Shown piece after piece: positions 44,505-54,087 of a stretch of 64,000 nucleotides of DNA. The notes below the pieces were generated by a model. The model did no database searches. It saw only the letters and a program-made list of their open reading frames with translations, and had not been told where the DNA came from. Both the position numbers and the translations under genes were made by a program. The first letter of the stretch is position 1; the number at the start of each line of letters is the position of its first letter. The stretch is from Rhodopirellula sp. SM50 (GTDB lineage Bacteria > Planctomycetota > Planctomycetia > Pirellulales > Pirellulaceae): the NCBI RefSeq assembly GCF_002289565.1, contig NZ_NTFY01000065.1, positions 1-64,000 of the forward strand, written 5' to 3'.

Positions 44505-44950
44505 GGTGTCGAGGGCAGATTCTAGCCCAAATCCGCACCCGTTCGAAGCCGTGCAGCGCCGTAACGCGCGGGGAATCCCTGACCACCGTTTGAGTCAAAA
44601 ACAGGCCTCCACCGGCCCAATGCCCCATTTTTTGACCACCAAATGTTTTGACCAGCATCTCCTCCGCAACCATCCCCATCGGGGACAGAGCACGCGTGCG
44701 ACCAGTGAATCGAGTTCCGGAAGTGTGGACCGGAAGAGGTAACCCACCGATAGCAGCGCGAACCCACGGATCATCTTGACGGCGGTCGCTGGCACCAGCA
44801 TCCCGGCTCTTCCCAATCATTCTGCCCCGGATCATTCTGCCACCCCGATTACATGAACGATCTGTTCCCAAGCGATCTCGATCATCCAACCGCATTCGAT
44901 AGCCCCAGCATTCCAGCCTGCGACAGCATCGTTGATGTCCAAACCCGCCC
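44505..44950. other. Intergenic region with a TTTTTTGACC repeat pair
   Basis: No gene is supported. ATTTTTTGACC (44627-44637) and ATGTTTTGACC (44643-44653) are 16 bases apart, and a reversed degenerate copy (AGTCAAAAAC, from 44593) lies upstream. The same element occurs at 50966-51070. Confidence 0.5.
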
Positions 44951-45802
44951 CTACTGATCCGGCCCGTGGTTGGACTCAAGGATCTCGGGGCGTTCGACTT
45001 TGATCCCCCAGGCTTTGAGCGTTTGGTAGGCTTGGTCGCGGACGCCGTAGTACTTCGTGCGGGTTCGATCGTCGGCCCTCTGTTCGCTGTACCCTGTGTC
45101 CTTCAGCAGCGCACGGAGTCGGTCGATGTTGGCTTCGGACTTGAAGTACCGCAGCACCTCGGCGGCCTTCGATCGCTTGGAATAGCTTTCGGAGTTCAGC
45201 AATCCGATCGCCAGCGTCTCCAGTTGCTCGTCAACGGGCACGATCAGTTGGCCGTGCGGCCCCAGTTTGGAATCGAAGGACACGTCCGCTGGAATCGTCA
45301 AACAAACGGTATGCAGTTGCCGCACGTTGGGTGGCACGCGGCCGATGATTTCCCTGGCCGCCTGGACGACCGCCTCAGGCGTGCGCAAGATCGTGAAATC
45401 AGCCCGAAGGCCTTCGACCTTGCCCGGCGTCAACTCGATCAACTTCGGCGCGAACTGGTGCTGATCGCTGTGCGCGATCAGCAGACGACTGGAATGCTTC
45501 TCAAAGTCTTTGAACTGTGCCGTCGGGTGTTCGACGAACAATCCCATTTTCTCATGACGCTGCTCGAAGATCGGGTACTTGAGCGTTTCCTCTACTGCGA
45601 TCGTGATGCCCGGCATCTCCGAGCCACCTGGGATCGGCTCGTCACGGACCCTGACAATTCTTGCAATCCAAACGCGGTCCGCGTTGATGACCCAACTTTC
45701 CAGGCTCTCTGCGGTGTAGACCAAGGGTTGAGCCATGGCATGATCGATCGCGAAGAGTGCGAACCCCGAGACGACAATTGCAATTCGGCAAATGCGACGC
45801 AT
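44951..45802 (-). CDS. Secreted hypothetical protein
   Basis: A 283-aa protein with a Sec signal peptide (MRRICRIAIVVSGFALFAI then AMAQP, cleavage likely after AMA ~ residue 24). The ATG at 45802 has AGGAG nine bases upstream; ten extra residues in frame are ignored. The mature part is unremarkable; the region ~200-260 (RSKAAEVLRYFKS ... IDRLRALL ... RDQAYQTLKAWG) reads like one or two HEAT-type repeats. Similar secreted proteins are common in planctomycetes without assigned function. It lies on the host side of the tRNA fragment. Confidence 0.7.
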   Translation of the reverse strand: MRRICRIAIVVSGFALFAIDHAMAQPLVYTAESLESWVINADRVWIARIVRVRDEPIPGGSEMPGITIAVEETLKYPIFEQRHEKMGLFVEHPTAQFKDFEKHSSRLLIAHSDQHQFAPKLIELTPGKVEGLRADFTILRTPEAVVQAAREIIGRVPPNVRQLHTVCLTIPADVSFDSKLGPHGQLIVPVDEQLETLAIGLLNSESYSKRSKAAEVLRYFKSEANIDRLRALLKDTGYSEQRADDRTRTKYYGVRDQAYQTLKAWGIKVERPEILESNHGPDQ

Positions 45803-46063
45803 GCGTACCGGCTCCTGACAGGGGCGAACCACTCGAGATCCTCTGTTGGAGTATAGCCGACACGGACTGGCTGTCGGTCCCGAACGGACACTGGTTGCGA
45901 ACGCGACCTACAGGAGCGACGCTCGCTTTGATTCCTTCCGAGGGATTGATCGCCCCGTTCCTTGCCGCAGTTGACGGCGGCCAGGCCAACATACTAGCCA
46001 TCACTTTTTGACCCGATCTCCTTCGAAATGCGCCGCGACGAGGCCGGCGGCAACATCCCGCCG

Positions 46064-47242
46064 TCAGGGTCGTCGGGTCTTCTGGATGAAACGCGCCAGT
46101 TCTTTCAGATCGATCGCCGCGTCGCCGTCTTGGTCGATCAGACTGAGCTTTTGCGGGAACAGCGGGCTGTCGCGGTCCGCCCCGCTGGCGGTCAATTCTG
46201 ATTGAGACAATTTGCGATCTCCGTTGGAATCATTTCTCGCGATCAAGATCGATGCCCGGTTGGCAGATTCGTCGTCGAACCCCAGAAGCTTTCGCTGCTT
46301 CGCCAAATAGGATTCGATTTCCAACAGGGATAGGAGTCCGTCGCCGTTTTCGTCGGGGCGACCGAGGTCTGGGTCGGTGTCGGCTTGGCGAAACAGGTTC
46401 GCCGGCACTAATCCGTCGCCGTCCGGATTGCCGCGTCGGATCACATTGCGGGCGAGCAACTGATCCGAGGGCGTCATGCCCATCCGCATGCGGCGATCGG
46501 CCAAGTATTCGGCCAGCTCCGAGACCGATAACGATTCGTTGTCGTTTCGATCGAACTTCATCGTTGCTGAATCCAAACCGACGGCGTCGAGTTCATCGCC
46601 GCCCAACTGACGATCGCCATTGAGATCACCTTGATTGATCAGCGCCATCGCACCGCCTTGGTCACAACCCTTGACACCCAACTCGTCGCGAAACTTGCGT
46701 TCAAACGCTAATCCACGAATCAATTCATCGGCAGAGAGTTCGTCATCGGAATTTCGATCGTAGCTTTCGATCTGATCTGAAAATGTATTGTTCTCCAGTT
46801 CCTTCAACTGCAACTTTCCGTCTCGGTTGCTGTCATATCGCTTGGTGTAACGGTCGGCCAGAATCGAATCCATCTGCACGATCCCCGCCCGTTCACGTTC
46901 GGCCGCCAGTTTGAGCGTGACTTCGACAGACTGCAGGTCACCGCTGCGATTGAGATCAAAGGAACGGATCTCGTCGCTAGCCCACTTCAGCCGCTGGTAC
47001 TCGGATTTGCTCAGCGCCCCATCGTCATCCAAGTCATGCCGGGCGAACAGTTTGGCGGTCGCCGTCAAATCCATTTCCAGTAGCTTGATCGAGAGCGGGT
47101 CGACCGGCTCGGATGGCGTGCCATCGTCCTGTGCAACGAGCGATGGCATGGCATACAACCCGGCAACGCAGGCAAGTAGAACGAGCAACCATGCCGAAGA
47201 ACGATTGGATCGACAGCAGTGGGAGAGCATCAGGGTCGGCAT
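46064..47242 (-). CDS. Secreted EF-hand protein with about nine calcium-binding loops
   Basis: A 392-aa protein with a signal sequence (LLVLLACVAGLYAMPSLVA) followed by serial EF-hand loops: DLDDDGALSKSEY, DLNRSGDLQSVEV, DSNRDGKLQLKEL, DRNSDDELSADEL, DLNGDRQLGGDEL, DRNDNESLSVSEL, DENGDGLLSLLEI, DSNGDRKLSQSEL and DQDGDAAIDLKEL. Planctomycetes encode many such exported proteins, thought to bind Ca2+ at the cell surface; the partner is unknown. The start ATG at 47242 could be shifted to the second Met (47230). Confidence 0.85.
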   Translation of the reverse strand: MPTLMLSHCCRSNRSSAWLLVLLACVAGLYAMPSLVAQDDGTPSEPVDPLSIKLLEMDLTATAKLFARHDLDDDGALSKSEYQRLKWASDEIRSFDLNRSGDLQSVEVTLKLAAERERAGIVQMDSILADRYTKRYDSNRDGKLQLKELENNTFSDQIESYDRNSDDELSADELIRGLAFERKFRDELGVKGCDQGGAMALINQGDLNGDRQLGGDELDAVGLDSATMKFDRNDNESLSVSELAEYLADRRMRMGMTPSDQLLARNVIRRGNPDGDGLVPANLFRQADTDPDLGRPDENGDGLLSLLEIESYLAKQRKLLGFDDESANRASILIARNDSNGDRKLSQSELTASGADRDSPLFPQKLSLIDQDGDAAIDLKELARFIQKTRRP

Positions 47243-47643
47243 GTCAGAAGGGCTCCGCGTGGTCGACTGAAGAGTTCTGGAAAGAACGAAGCAACGAACG
47301 GAAAATGAGTGGGATAGGCTTCCAGCCTGTCGATGCTGTAATGACAGGCTGGAAGCCTATCCCACTTGAAGAGATCGGATACTTCTATTCCGCTCGTTGC
47401 CAAGTATAACCGCCATGGCCGATCGAGCCTTCGACCTCCTCTCGCTGCGCTCGACCCTTCTGCCACGAGGGTGACACAGAAAACTGCACCATTTTTCTCG
47501 CGAAGGCGGCGACCGTTGGTCCGTCACACGCCTTCATTTGACGCTTCTTCGATGGTCCATTAGTGTGAATTCGGAGCAGCTGCTTGCAACCGACCGCCAC
47601 GCCGGTGCAGCTGCACCTTCAGATTCGAAATGGAACTCAACTT
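47243..47643. other. Intergenic region with long inverted repeat
   Basis: No gene is supported between the EF-hand gene and the SIMPL gene, which are divergent, so both promoters should be here. It is dominated by the 24-bp inverted repeat listed separately. Confidence 0.5.
47308..47366. repeat. 24-bp perfect inverted repeat, REP-like
   Basis: Arms 47308-47331 and 47343-47366 are exact reverse complements (first arm starts AGTGGGATAGGCTTCCAG), loop 11 bases. This GGCTTCCAGCC palindrome is a type I recall as recurrent in Rhodopirellula-like genomes. There is no T-tract, so it is a repeat rather than a terminator. Confidence 0.8.
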
Positions 47644-48360
47644 ATGAACACGCGTTTAACATTTGTCGCAGCCCTGTTGCTCTTTCCTTTGGGGATCGCT
47701 GCTCAGGAGCCTGGTTCTGAAACCGGCACCGCCAACCGGGTGATCGTCGTCAGCGGCACGGGAGAAGTGAACGGCGTGCCCGATGTGGCCGAAATCAATG
47801 TCGGCGTTGTGGTCGAGGCAGACAGCGCCAAAGCGGCGCTGGTCGCGAACAACGATCGGATGGAGCGACTGCTGGACAAACTGAAACAGCTTGGCATTGC
47901 CGAAAAAGACATCCAGACCAGCAGTTTCAACGTCGCGCCACGCTACCAACGCACGCGCAATCCCGACGGCCAGCCACCCAAGATCGATGGCTATCGGGTG
48001 TCGAACCAGGTTCATATCCGCGTGCGTAAAATTGAATCGCTGGGCGTCGTGCTCGATCAAGTCGTCACGGCCGGCGCGAACCAAATCAATGGCATCAGCT
48101 TTTCGATCGCAGATTCAGAAGCGTTGATGGACGAAGCCCGCAACAAAGCCATCCGTGACGGCAAGCGCAAAGCCGGCTTGATGGCCAAGGAAGCCGGGGT
48201 CAAGCTCGGCCAACTCGTGGAAATCCGCGACCATAGCGGCGGCGGCCAGCCCGCACCGATGCGTTTCATGGCGATGGCCGAATCCCGTTCGTCAGTTCCC
48301 ATTCAAACCGGCGAACAAACGCTCTCGGCACAGGTTCAACTGACGTTCAAGTTCGAATGA
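47644..48360 (+). CDS. SIMPL-domain (DUF541) periplasmic protein
   Basis: A 238-aa protein with a signal peptide (LTFVAALLLFPLGIAAQ) and the SIMPL/DUF541 fold: IVVSGTGEVNGVPDVAEI, then ALVANNDRMERLLDKL and EKDIQTSSFNVAPRY, all hallmark segments. The family (for example YggE) is exported and associated with oxidative stress tolerance and channel-like oligomers, though mechanism is unclear. The ATG at 47644 is used; a 20-residue in-frame extension lacks the signal peptide position. Confidence 0.88.
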   Translation: MNTRLTFVAALLLFPLGIAAQEPGSETGTANRVIVVSGTGEVNGVPDVAEINVGVVVEADSAKAALVANNDRMERLLDKLKQLGIAEKDIQTSSFNVAPRYQRTRNPDGQPPKIDGYRVSNQVHIRVRKIESLGVVLDQVVTAGANQINGISFSIADSEALMDEARNKAIRDGKRKAGLMAKEAGVKLGQLVEIRDHSGGGQPAPMRFMAMAESRSSVPIQTGEQTLSAQVQLTFKFE

Positions 48361-48388
48361 ACCAGCCTCTGGCTGGTGTCAGATCGAT

Positions 48389-48490
48389 CCAGTTTCACCA
48401 CCGGCCAGTTTCACCACCGGCCAGTTTCACCACCGGCCAGTTTCACCACCGGCCAGTTTCACCACCGGCCAGTTTCACCACCGGCCAGTT
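48389..48490. repeat. 16-bp tandem repeat, six copies
   Basis: CCAGTTTCACCACCGG is repeated six times perfectly (48389-48484), plus six bases of a seventh. It follows directly after the SIMPL gene, downstream of a small hairpin ACCAGCC-TCT-GGCTGGT (48361-48377) that may be its terminator. The array is slippage-prone and has no spacers, so it is not a CRISPR. Confidence 0.9.
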
Positions 48491-48854
48491 CATCAACGTT
48501 GCCGGGGGGAATCTGACGCCGATTCAGGCCCCCCACGCTAAGGGACGTTGATCTAACACCTGAGCCGCTGGCCGTAAGGCCACGGGCCCATCGCGAGAAA
48601 AGGCCCGGACGCTGGCGCGAACCGGCTGATGTCAAACGAGTATCAGCCGTTTGGCGCGAGCCTACGGGCCCACGACGGGGAATGCCCCGGAAGCCAGCGC
48701 GTCACGGCTCACCACGTTTGTGGAGCCCAATGCACTTGCGAGGTTTTCGAGCGATCGCCGGCGGCAGGCGTCTTGCTAGCAGTCGCGCGGGCTTTCTGAG
48801 GGCGTTTCGGTTTCGCCGGTTGGTCGATTGGGCTTGGAGGGGTAAATTGCGGGC
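48491..48854. other. Intergenic region with REP-like palindromes upstream of mutL
   Basis: No gene is supported. It contains CGGCTGAT-11 nt-ATCAGCCG (48623-48649), flanked by direct copies of TGGCGCGA and two ACGGGCCCA copies, typical of planctomycete repeat elements. The mutL promoter is presumably at the right end. Confidence 0.5.
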
Positions 48855-50876
48855 ATGGATGCCACCGCTAAAACATTGCCGACGATTCGCCAATTGCCCC
48901 CCAATCTGATCAACCAGATCGCCGCCGGGGAGGTGATCGAGCGGCCCGCGTCGGTGGTCAAGGAATTGTTGGAAAACAGCGTCGACGCCGGGGCGACTCG
49001 GATCGAGGTTTCGATCGTCGGCGGCGGGACCGAGATGATCCGCATCAGCGACAACGGTTGCGGGATGACGGCCGAACAATTGCCGCTGGCGTTGGCCAGT
49101 CACGCGACCAGCAAGCTGCCGACCGACGAGGACTTGTTTCACGTTTCCACGCTCGGGTTCCGCGGTGAAGCGTTGGCATCGATCGGCAGCGTGTCTCAAT
49201 TGACCATCCGCAGTCGCACCGACGGTGAGACCGCGGGCAGCGAAATTCGAGTCCGCGGCGGCGTGATCGATCCACCGCAGCCTTGTGGTTGCCCGGTCGG
49301 AACGGTGATGGAAGTCCGCAATCTGTTTTTCAACACGCCGGTACGGCATCGGTTTCTGAAAACCGCGCAAACCGAAAAAGGGCACATCGTCGAGGCTTTC
49401 ACGCGGATCGCGCTGGCCAATTCGCACATCCACTTTGTGCTCAACAATAACGACAAACCGCTGTATGACTTGCCGGTGACCGAACGGTGGAACGAGCGGA
49501 TTGCGGCGTTCTTCGGCGGCGAAATCGCCGACGCCTTGATCCCGATCAACAGTGACGACTCGCAAATCCATGTGCAGGGATATGTCTGCGATCCGTCGGT
49601 CAGCCGCGGCAATTCGCGGATGCAGTATCTGTTCCTCAACAGCCGCCACATCCGCGACCGTTCACTGCAGCATGCCTTGGGCGAGGCCTATCGTGGGCTG
49701 TTGATGGTCGGACGGCATCCGGTTTGTTTCTTGCGGATGTCGATGCCGCCGGAATTGATCGACGTCAACGTGCACCCGACCAAGTTAGAAGTCCGTTTCA
49801 CCGACGGCGGCCGAGTGTACAGCCGGTTGTTGCAGACGCTCAGGCACCATTTCTTGACCACCGACATGACGCAGCGGGTCGGCCCCGCGCCGGTTGCCGA
49901 AGACGCGGACCTGACGCCGGCGCCCCGCAGTGAATTGGGGATGCCGGTCCGAGCCGAGCAGGCGCATCGGCAATCGGTGATCGAATGGGCGCGCACTGGA
50001 AACAGCCCGTCCGACGTGTTCGTCTCGCCCGCCCGCGGTGACGATTCCAGCGGCGGTTCCGCGATGGCGCCCGCCCCTGACGCCGCGACTCGTTCGATTC
50101 CCTCGTTCGGTTCGGTCCCCAGCTTTCAACCGTTCCCCGGCGGCGGCCCACCCTCGCTGCCTCACCAGACGGCTCCGACGCCGTCGAGCGACTCATCGAG
50201 CGACGAAAACGTGGCACCCTGGGACGGCCCGCAAGCCGCATCGCCGGAACAATCCGGTGTCGACCATCCCGCCGTTTGCCATCTCGGATTTCAAGTCCAC
50301 AACCGCTACCTGGTCACGCAAGACGAAAAAGGCATGGTGGTGATCGACCAGCACGCCCTGCACGAACGCGTCTTGTACGAGCGGGTCAAAACCAAAGTCT
50401 TGGAGAGCGGTCAATCACTCGAATCGCAAGGGTTGCTGGTCCCCGAGCCGGTTTCGATGACGCCAGCGGAACGAACGGCGGTGTTGGACCACCAGGAAAC
50501 CTTGGCGCAGATCGGGATGGAAATCGCCGAGTTCGGCGGGGATACGATTGTGATTCGATCGTACCCGGCGATGCTCAAGAACAAGCCGCCGGCGGACATG
50601 CTGCGGACGCTGATGGAATCGGTGCTCGGGGGCGGCGAAAAACCCGAGCCGATCGAATTGCTCAATCATTTGCTTTCGACGATCGCGTGCAAGGCGGCCG
50701 TGAAAGCCGGCGACCCGCTGCGGCCTGAAGAAATCCAAGCCCTGTTGGAACAACGTGACCTGTACAACGACACCCATCACTGCCCGCACGGCCGGCCGAC
50801 GGCGTTGTTTTTCAGCCGTGACGAGCTCGATCGCATGTTCGGGCGTCTGGGACCGCGTGCCAGATCGTCAAAGTGA
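48855..50876 (+). CDS. mutL: DNA mismatch repair protein MutL, endonuclease-type
   Basis: A 673-aa MutL. The N-terminal GHKL ATPase has LLENSVDAGA, ISDNGCGM and GFRGEAL. A Pro/Ser-rich linker occupies ~350-460. The C-terminal domain keeps the endonuclease motifs: DQHALHERVLYE (DQHA-x2-E-x4-E, ~497), A-C-K-A-A-V-K (~613) and CPHGRPT (~640). So this is a nicking MutL as in bacteria lacking MutH. In mismatch repair it is recruited by MutS and nicks the new strand. The gene stands on the backbone side of the tRNA fragment, 300 bp before a kinase gene. Confidence 0.97.
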   Translation: MDATAKTLPTIRQLPPNLINQIAAGEVIERPASVVKELLENSVDAGATRIEVSIVGGGTEMIRISDNGCGMTAEQLPLALASHATSKLPTDEDLFHVSTLGFRGEALASIGSVSQLTIRSRTDGETAGSEIRVRGGVIDPPQPCGCPVGTVMEVRNLFFNTPVRHRFLKTAQTEKGHIVEAFTRIALANSHIHFVLNNNDKPLYDLPVTERWNERIAAFFGGEIADALIPINSDDSQIHVQGYVCDPSVSRGNSRMQYLFLNSRHIRDRSLQHALGEAYRGLLMVGRHPVCFLRMSMPPELIDVNVHPTKLEVRFTDGGRVYSRLLQTLRHHFLTTDMTQRVGPAPVAEDADLTPAPRSELGMPVRAEQAHRQSVIEWARTGNSPSDVFVSPARGDDSSGGSAMAPAPDAATRSIPSFGSVPSFQPFPGGGPPSLPHQTAPTPSSDSSSDENVAPWDGPQAASPEQSGVDHPAVCHLGFQVHNRYLVTQDEKGMVVIDQHALHERVLYERVKTKVLESGQSLESQGLLVPEPVSMTPAERTAVLDHQETLAQIGMEIAEFGGDTIVIRSYPAMLKNKPPADMLRTLMESVLGGGEKPEPIELLNHLLSTIACKAAVKAGDPLRPEEIQALLEQRDLYNDTHHCPHGRPTALFFSRDELDRMFGRLGPRARSSK

Positions 50877-51177
50877 CGGGGGGCTCGGGAGACTGCTGTT
50901 TGACGACACTGCTCGCTGAGCGCCACCACATTTGATTCAATCCCCCCGGTGGACGACGGGGAAGGGGTCAAAAAATTTGGTGGTCAAAAAATGAAGCGTT
51001 CCGCCGGGGGGAGGCAGATTTTATTCGTCGGGACTCATTTCTTATTTTTTGACCAACCGATTTTTTGACCAACCTTCTTGCCCATCCAGGCCAAACCGGC
51101 CGCATTTCTGCTGGGCTAACCGAGTCCCTGCCGGTGCGCTAGAATGGTGGCGTCCATTATCTTCATTGGCGAGCGTG
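50877..51177. other. Intergenic region with paired GGTCAAAAAAT repeats
   Basis: GGTCAAAAAAT occurs at 50966-50976 and 50982-50992, and its complement ATTTTTTGACC at 51044-51054 and 51060-51070: two inverted doublets with 16-base spacing. No gene is present. Confidence 0.7.
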
Positions 51178-52164
51178 ATGCAGAACGAACCGACCATCAT
51201 CCTGTCTGGAACCGACCCCGACCTTCCACGCAAATTGCCGTCCGGGATACGCCGTTACTCCGGGCTCCGTGAAATCGCCCGGGGCGGCAACGGCGTTCTC
51301 AGCGCGGCCTTCGACCCCGTCACCGGACGGACCGTGGCGATCAAGATGTTGCACAGCGACAACCGGAATGTCCCCAACGAAAAACGGCGGCTGCTCCGCG
51401 AAGCTCGCGTCACCGCCCAGCTGCAGCACCCCAACACGGTCCCGGTGTACGAAATCGGGAACGACTTGGTGCACGGCATCTATTTCACGATGAAACTGAT
51501 TTCCGGGATCAATCTGTTTGAAATCCTCAAGCAAATCGCCCGCGGCGACGAAGAGATCGCCAAACGTTACCCCCAAGCGCGGCGGATCTCGGCACTCTCG
51601 GACGCCTGCCTAGCCTTGGCTTATGCCCACGCACGCGGCGTGATTCACCGTGACGTCAAACCCGAAAATATCTGGCTGGGCAATTTCGGCGAAGTCTATC
51701 TGTTGGATTGGGGGACCGCCAAGGTTTGGGGGTCGATGGATGACCAAACGGTCACCCGCTACGACGCGTCCAAGTTGCAAAAAGAAGAAGACGAACAGCA
51801 GTTGCTGACGCTGACCGGCGGCGGGCAACGACCCGGCACACCGCTATACATGTCGCCGGAACAAATCCAGGGCACTCGGACGATCGACGAACGCAGCGAC
51901 ATTTTCAATGCCGGCGTCTGCATGTACGAATTGCTGGCGATCCGCGAACCGTTCCGGGGCGCCAACATCGATCAAACGTTTCGCAACATCATCTCCGGCG
52001 AAGTGCCTCCGCCGAGCGAAAAGTCACCGGAACGAAAGATCCCCAAGGCGGCCGACGAAATCGTCATGCGAGCGATTCAAAAGAAGCCGCAACTACGATT
52101 CCAGACCATGCGTGAGATGGTCGATGCCATTGAAGCAGTGCTGCCCCAGTTGGACCAAGGCTGA
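51178..52164 (+). CDS. Serine/threonine protein kinase, soluble
   Basis: A 328-aa Hanks-type kinase. GGNGVLSAAFD (glycine loop), V-A-I-K-M-L (ATP Lys), HRDVKPENI (catalytic loop), then LLDWGTAK with DWG replacing DFG, and GTPLYMSPEQIQG. The DWG form is frequent in planctomycete kinases. There is no transmembrane segment, so it is cytosolic. The ATG at 51178 is chosen over an in-frame start 43 residues earlier that lies in the repeat-rich intergenic stretch. It ends 9 bp before asnB, suggesting co-transcription. The substrate is unknown. Confidence 0.92.
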   Translation: MQNEPTIILSGTDPDLPRKLPSGIRRYSGLREIARGGNGVLSAAFDPVTGRTVAIKMLHSDNRNVPNEKRRLLREARVTAQLQHPNTVPVYEIGNDLVHGIYFTMKLISGINLFEILKQIARGDEEIAKRYPQARRISALSDACLALAYAHARGVIHRDVKPENIWLGNFGEVYLLDWGTAKVWGSMDDQTVTRYDASKLQKEEDEQQLLTLTGGGQRPGTPLYMSPEQIQGTRTIDERSDIFNAGVCMYELLAIREPFRGANIDQTFRNIISGEVPPPSEKSPERKIPKAADEIVMRAIQKKPQLRFQTMREMVDAIEAVLPQLDQG

Positions 52165-52173
52165 TCTGACTCA

Positions 52174-54087
52174 ATGTGCGGAATCACCGGAGCGGTATGG
52201 CAAAACGAGTCTCTTCGTGTCGATCGGTCGCTGCTCAAGCAGATGACCGACGCGATCGCCCATCGCGGTCCGGACGACGACCGCGTTTGGATTGACAACG
52301 ATCAGCGTGACGGCCAAGGACGTCGCTACGGCGTCGCACTCGGATTTCGTCGCCTGTCCATCATCGATGTCGAAGGTGCCCCACAGCCGATGTCCAACGA
52401 GGACGGCGGCGTGCGAATGGTTTTCAACGGCGAGATCTACAACTACAAAGCACTCCGCCATCGGCTCGAAGGTAGCGGCCATCAATTTGCCACGCATGGT
52501 GACGGCGAATCGGTGCTGCACCTGTACGAAGACATCGGTACGGATTGCTTTGCCGAACTCAACGGCATGTTCGCGATCGCGATTTGGGACACACGCCGCA
52601 GCCGGCTGGTGCTGGCGCGCGATCGGATCGGACAAAAACCCCTCTACTACGCCCTGGTCGGCGATCGACTGGTCTTCGGCAGCGAACTGAAAAGTCTGGC
52701 CGCCGTCCCCGGTGTCTGTAACGAAATCGACCCCGCGGCGATCGATGAATTTTTGACGTATCAATATGTCCCGCACCCGGGAACGATCTGGAAGGGCGTT
52801 CGCAAATTGCCGCCGGGCCATGTCGCGATCTTCGAAAAAGGCAAACTGGTCGTCCAGCCCTATTGGGATTTCGACCCGACCGTCGAAGTGCCCCGCAGCA
52901 AGGGCGAAGCGGTCGAGCGGCTGCGCGAGCTGCTGTCCGATTCGGTCCGCCTGCGTCTGCAAAGCGATGTGCCCTTGGGATCGTTCTTGTCCGGCGGCAT
53001 CGATTCGTCCTTGATCACCGCGATCGCTCAGCATCAACAAGGCGAGACGCCGATCCGCACCTTTAGCATCGGATTCCCGATCGCCGACTTCGACGAAACC
53101 GGCTACGCAGCCCAAGTTGCCGAGCACCTGGGGACCAACCACCAACGCTTCGAAGTCCAACCCAACGGCGTGGACATTATCGACAAACTGGTTTGGCATT
53201 ACGACGAACCGTTTGGCGACTCATCCGCGGTGCCGACCTGGTACCTTTCTGAACTGACGCGCCGCGAAGTCACGGTGGCGTTGTCCGGCGACGGGGGTGA
53301 CGAACTGTTCGCCGGCTACGATCGCTACCGCGCGCTGTGGCTGAGCGTCCGTCTGCGGAGGATGTTCCCGATTCACAAACTACCGGGCATCGGGCTGATC
53401 CAGCGTTTGCCCGACAACAACAAACAGTATTCGATCACCCGCCGTGCCAAACGTTTTTTGGAAGCGATCGACCAGCCGGAAGCACGACGCTATTTGAATT
53501 GGCTGCAGATCTTTCCCGAACGGATGCGGGCGGAGTTGTACACCGACGAGTTTGTCGAGCGATTGCCGGGCGAAGACCCGTTCGAGTTCCTTGACGCGAT
53601 TTGGAATCGCAGCGAGGGCCGCGACGTCGTCACGCGGGCTTCGATTACCGACATGTTGTCCTATCTGCCGTGCGACCTGTGCACGAAAGTCGACATCGCG
53701 TCGATGGCCCATTCGCTGGAGGTGCGACAACCGATGCTGGACCATCGCGTGGTCGAGTTCGCCGCCTCGCTGCCGGTGCATTTAAAATTCCGCGGCCGAC
53801 GCGGCAAGCTGCTGCTTCAGGACGCGTTCGGGTCGATGATCCCCAAGTCGATTTTCACGCGAAAGAAGATGGGATTCGGGATCCCGATCGCCGCCTGGTT
53901 CCGAAAGGAACTCAAGCCGATGGTCCACGACACGCTGTTGGCCGACGACGCGCGGATCGCACCGTACTTCCGTCGCGAAGTCGTCGAGCGACTGGTCGGA
54001 CAACACGAACGGATGGAAAACAACCACGGCTACCGATTGTGGAACCTATTGATCCTGGAGAAATGGCTCAGACAGTGGTCGGGGTGA
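52174..54087 (+). CDS. asnB: Asparagine synthase (glutamine-hydrolysing)
   Basis: A 637-aa AsnB. Cys2 after the start (MCGITGAVWQ) is the glutaminase nucleophile; A-H-R-G-P-D-D, V-F-N-G-E-I-Y-N and ATHGDGESVLHLYE complete the N-terminal domain. The synthetase domain has the PP-loop LSGGIDSSL and ALSGDGGDELFAGYDRYRA, then SMAHSLEVRQPMLDHRVVEF. It makes Asn from Asp and Gln, or in some operons amidates surface polysaccharides. Close relatives occur in exopolysaccharide clusters, so the exact substrate is open. Confidence 0.92.
   Translation: MCGITGAVWQNESLRVDRSLLKQMTDAIAHRGPDDDRVWIDNDQRDGQGRRYGVALGFRRLSIIDVEGAPQPMSNEDGGVRMVFNGEIYNYKALRHRLEGSGHQFATHGDGESVLHLYEDIGTDCFAELNGMFAIAIWDTRRSRLVLARDRIGQKPLYYALVGDRLVFGSELKSLAAVPGVCNEIDPAAIDEFLTYQYVPHPGTIWKGVRKLPPGHVAIFEKGKLVVQPYWDFDPTVEVPRSKGEAVERLRELLSDSVRLRLQSDVPLGSFLSGGIDSSLITAIAQHQQGETPIRTFSIGFPIADFDETGYAAQVAEHLGTNHQRFEVQPNGVDIIDKLVWHYDEPFGDSSAVPTWYLSELTRREVTVALSGDGGDELFAGYDRYRALWLSVRLRRMFPIHKLPGIGLIQRLPDNNKQYSITRRAKRFLEAIDQPEARRYLNWLQIFPERMRAELYTDEFVERLPGEDPFEFLDAIWNRSEGRDVVTRASITDMLSYLPCDLCTKVDIASMAHSLEVRQPMLDHRVVEFAASLPVHLKFRGRRGKLLLQDAFGSMIPKSIFTRKKMGFGIPIAAWFRKELKPMVHDTLLADDARIAPYFRREVVERLVGQHERMENNHGYRLWNLLILEKWLRQWSG

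Noticed and set aside
44482-44979. 165-aa minus-strand frame overlapping the tRNA fragment
   Set aside because: It runs through the tRNA fragment and the end of the secreted protein gene; composition is not protein-like.
48389-48490. CRISPR-like array
   Set aside because: Repeats are contiguous 16-mers without spacers and there are no cas genes.
48702-49651. Long minus-strand frames opposite mutL
   Set aside because: Antisense shadows of a clearly recognisable mutL in GC-rich DNA.
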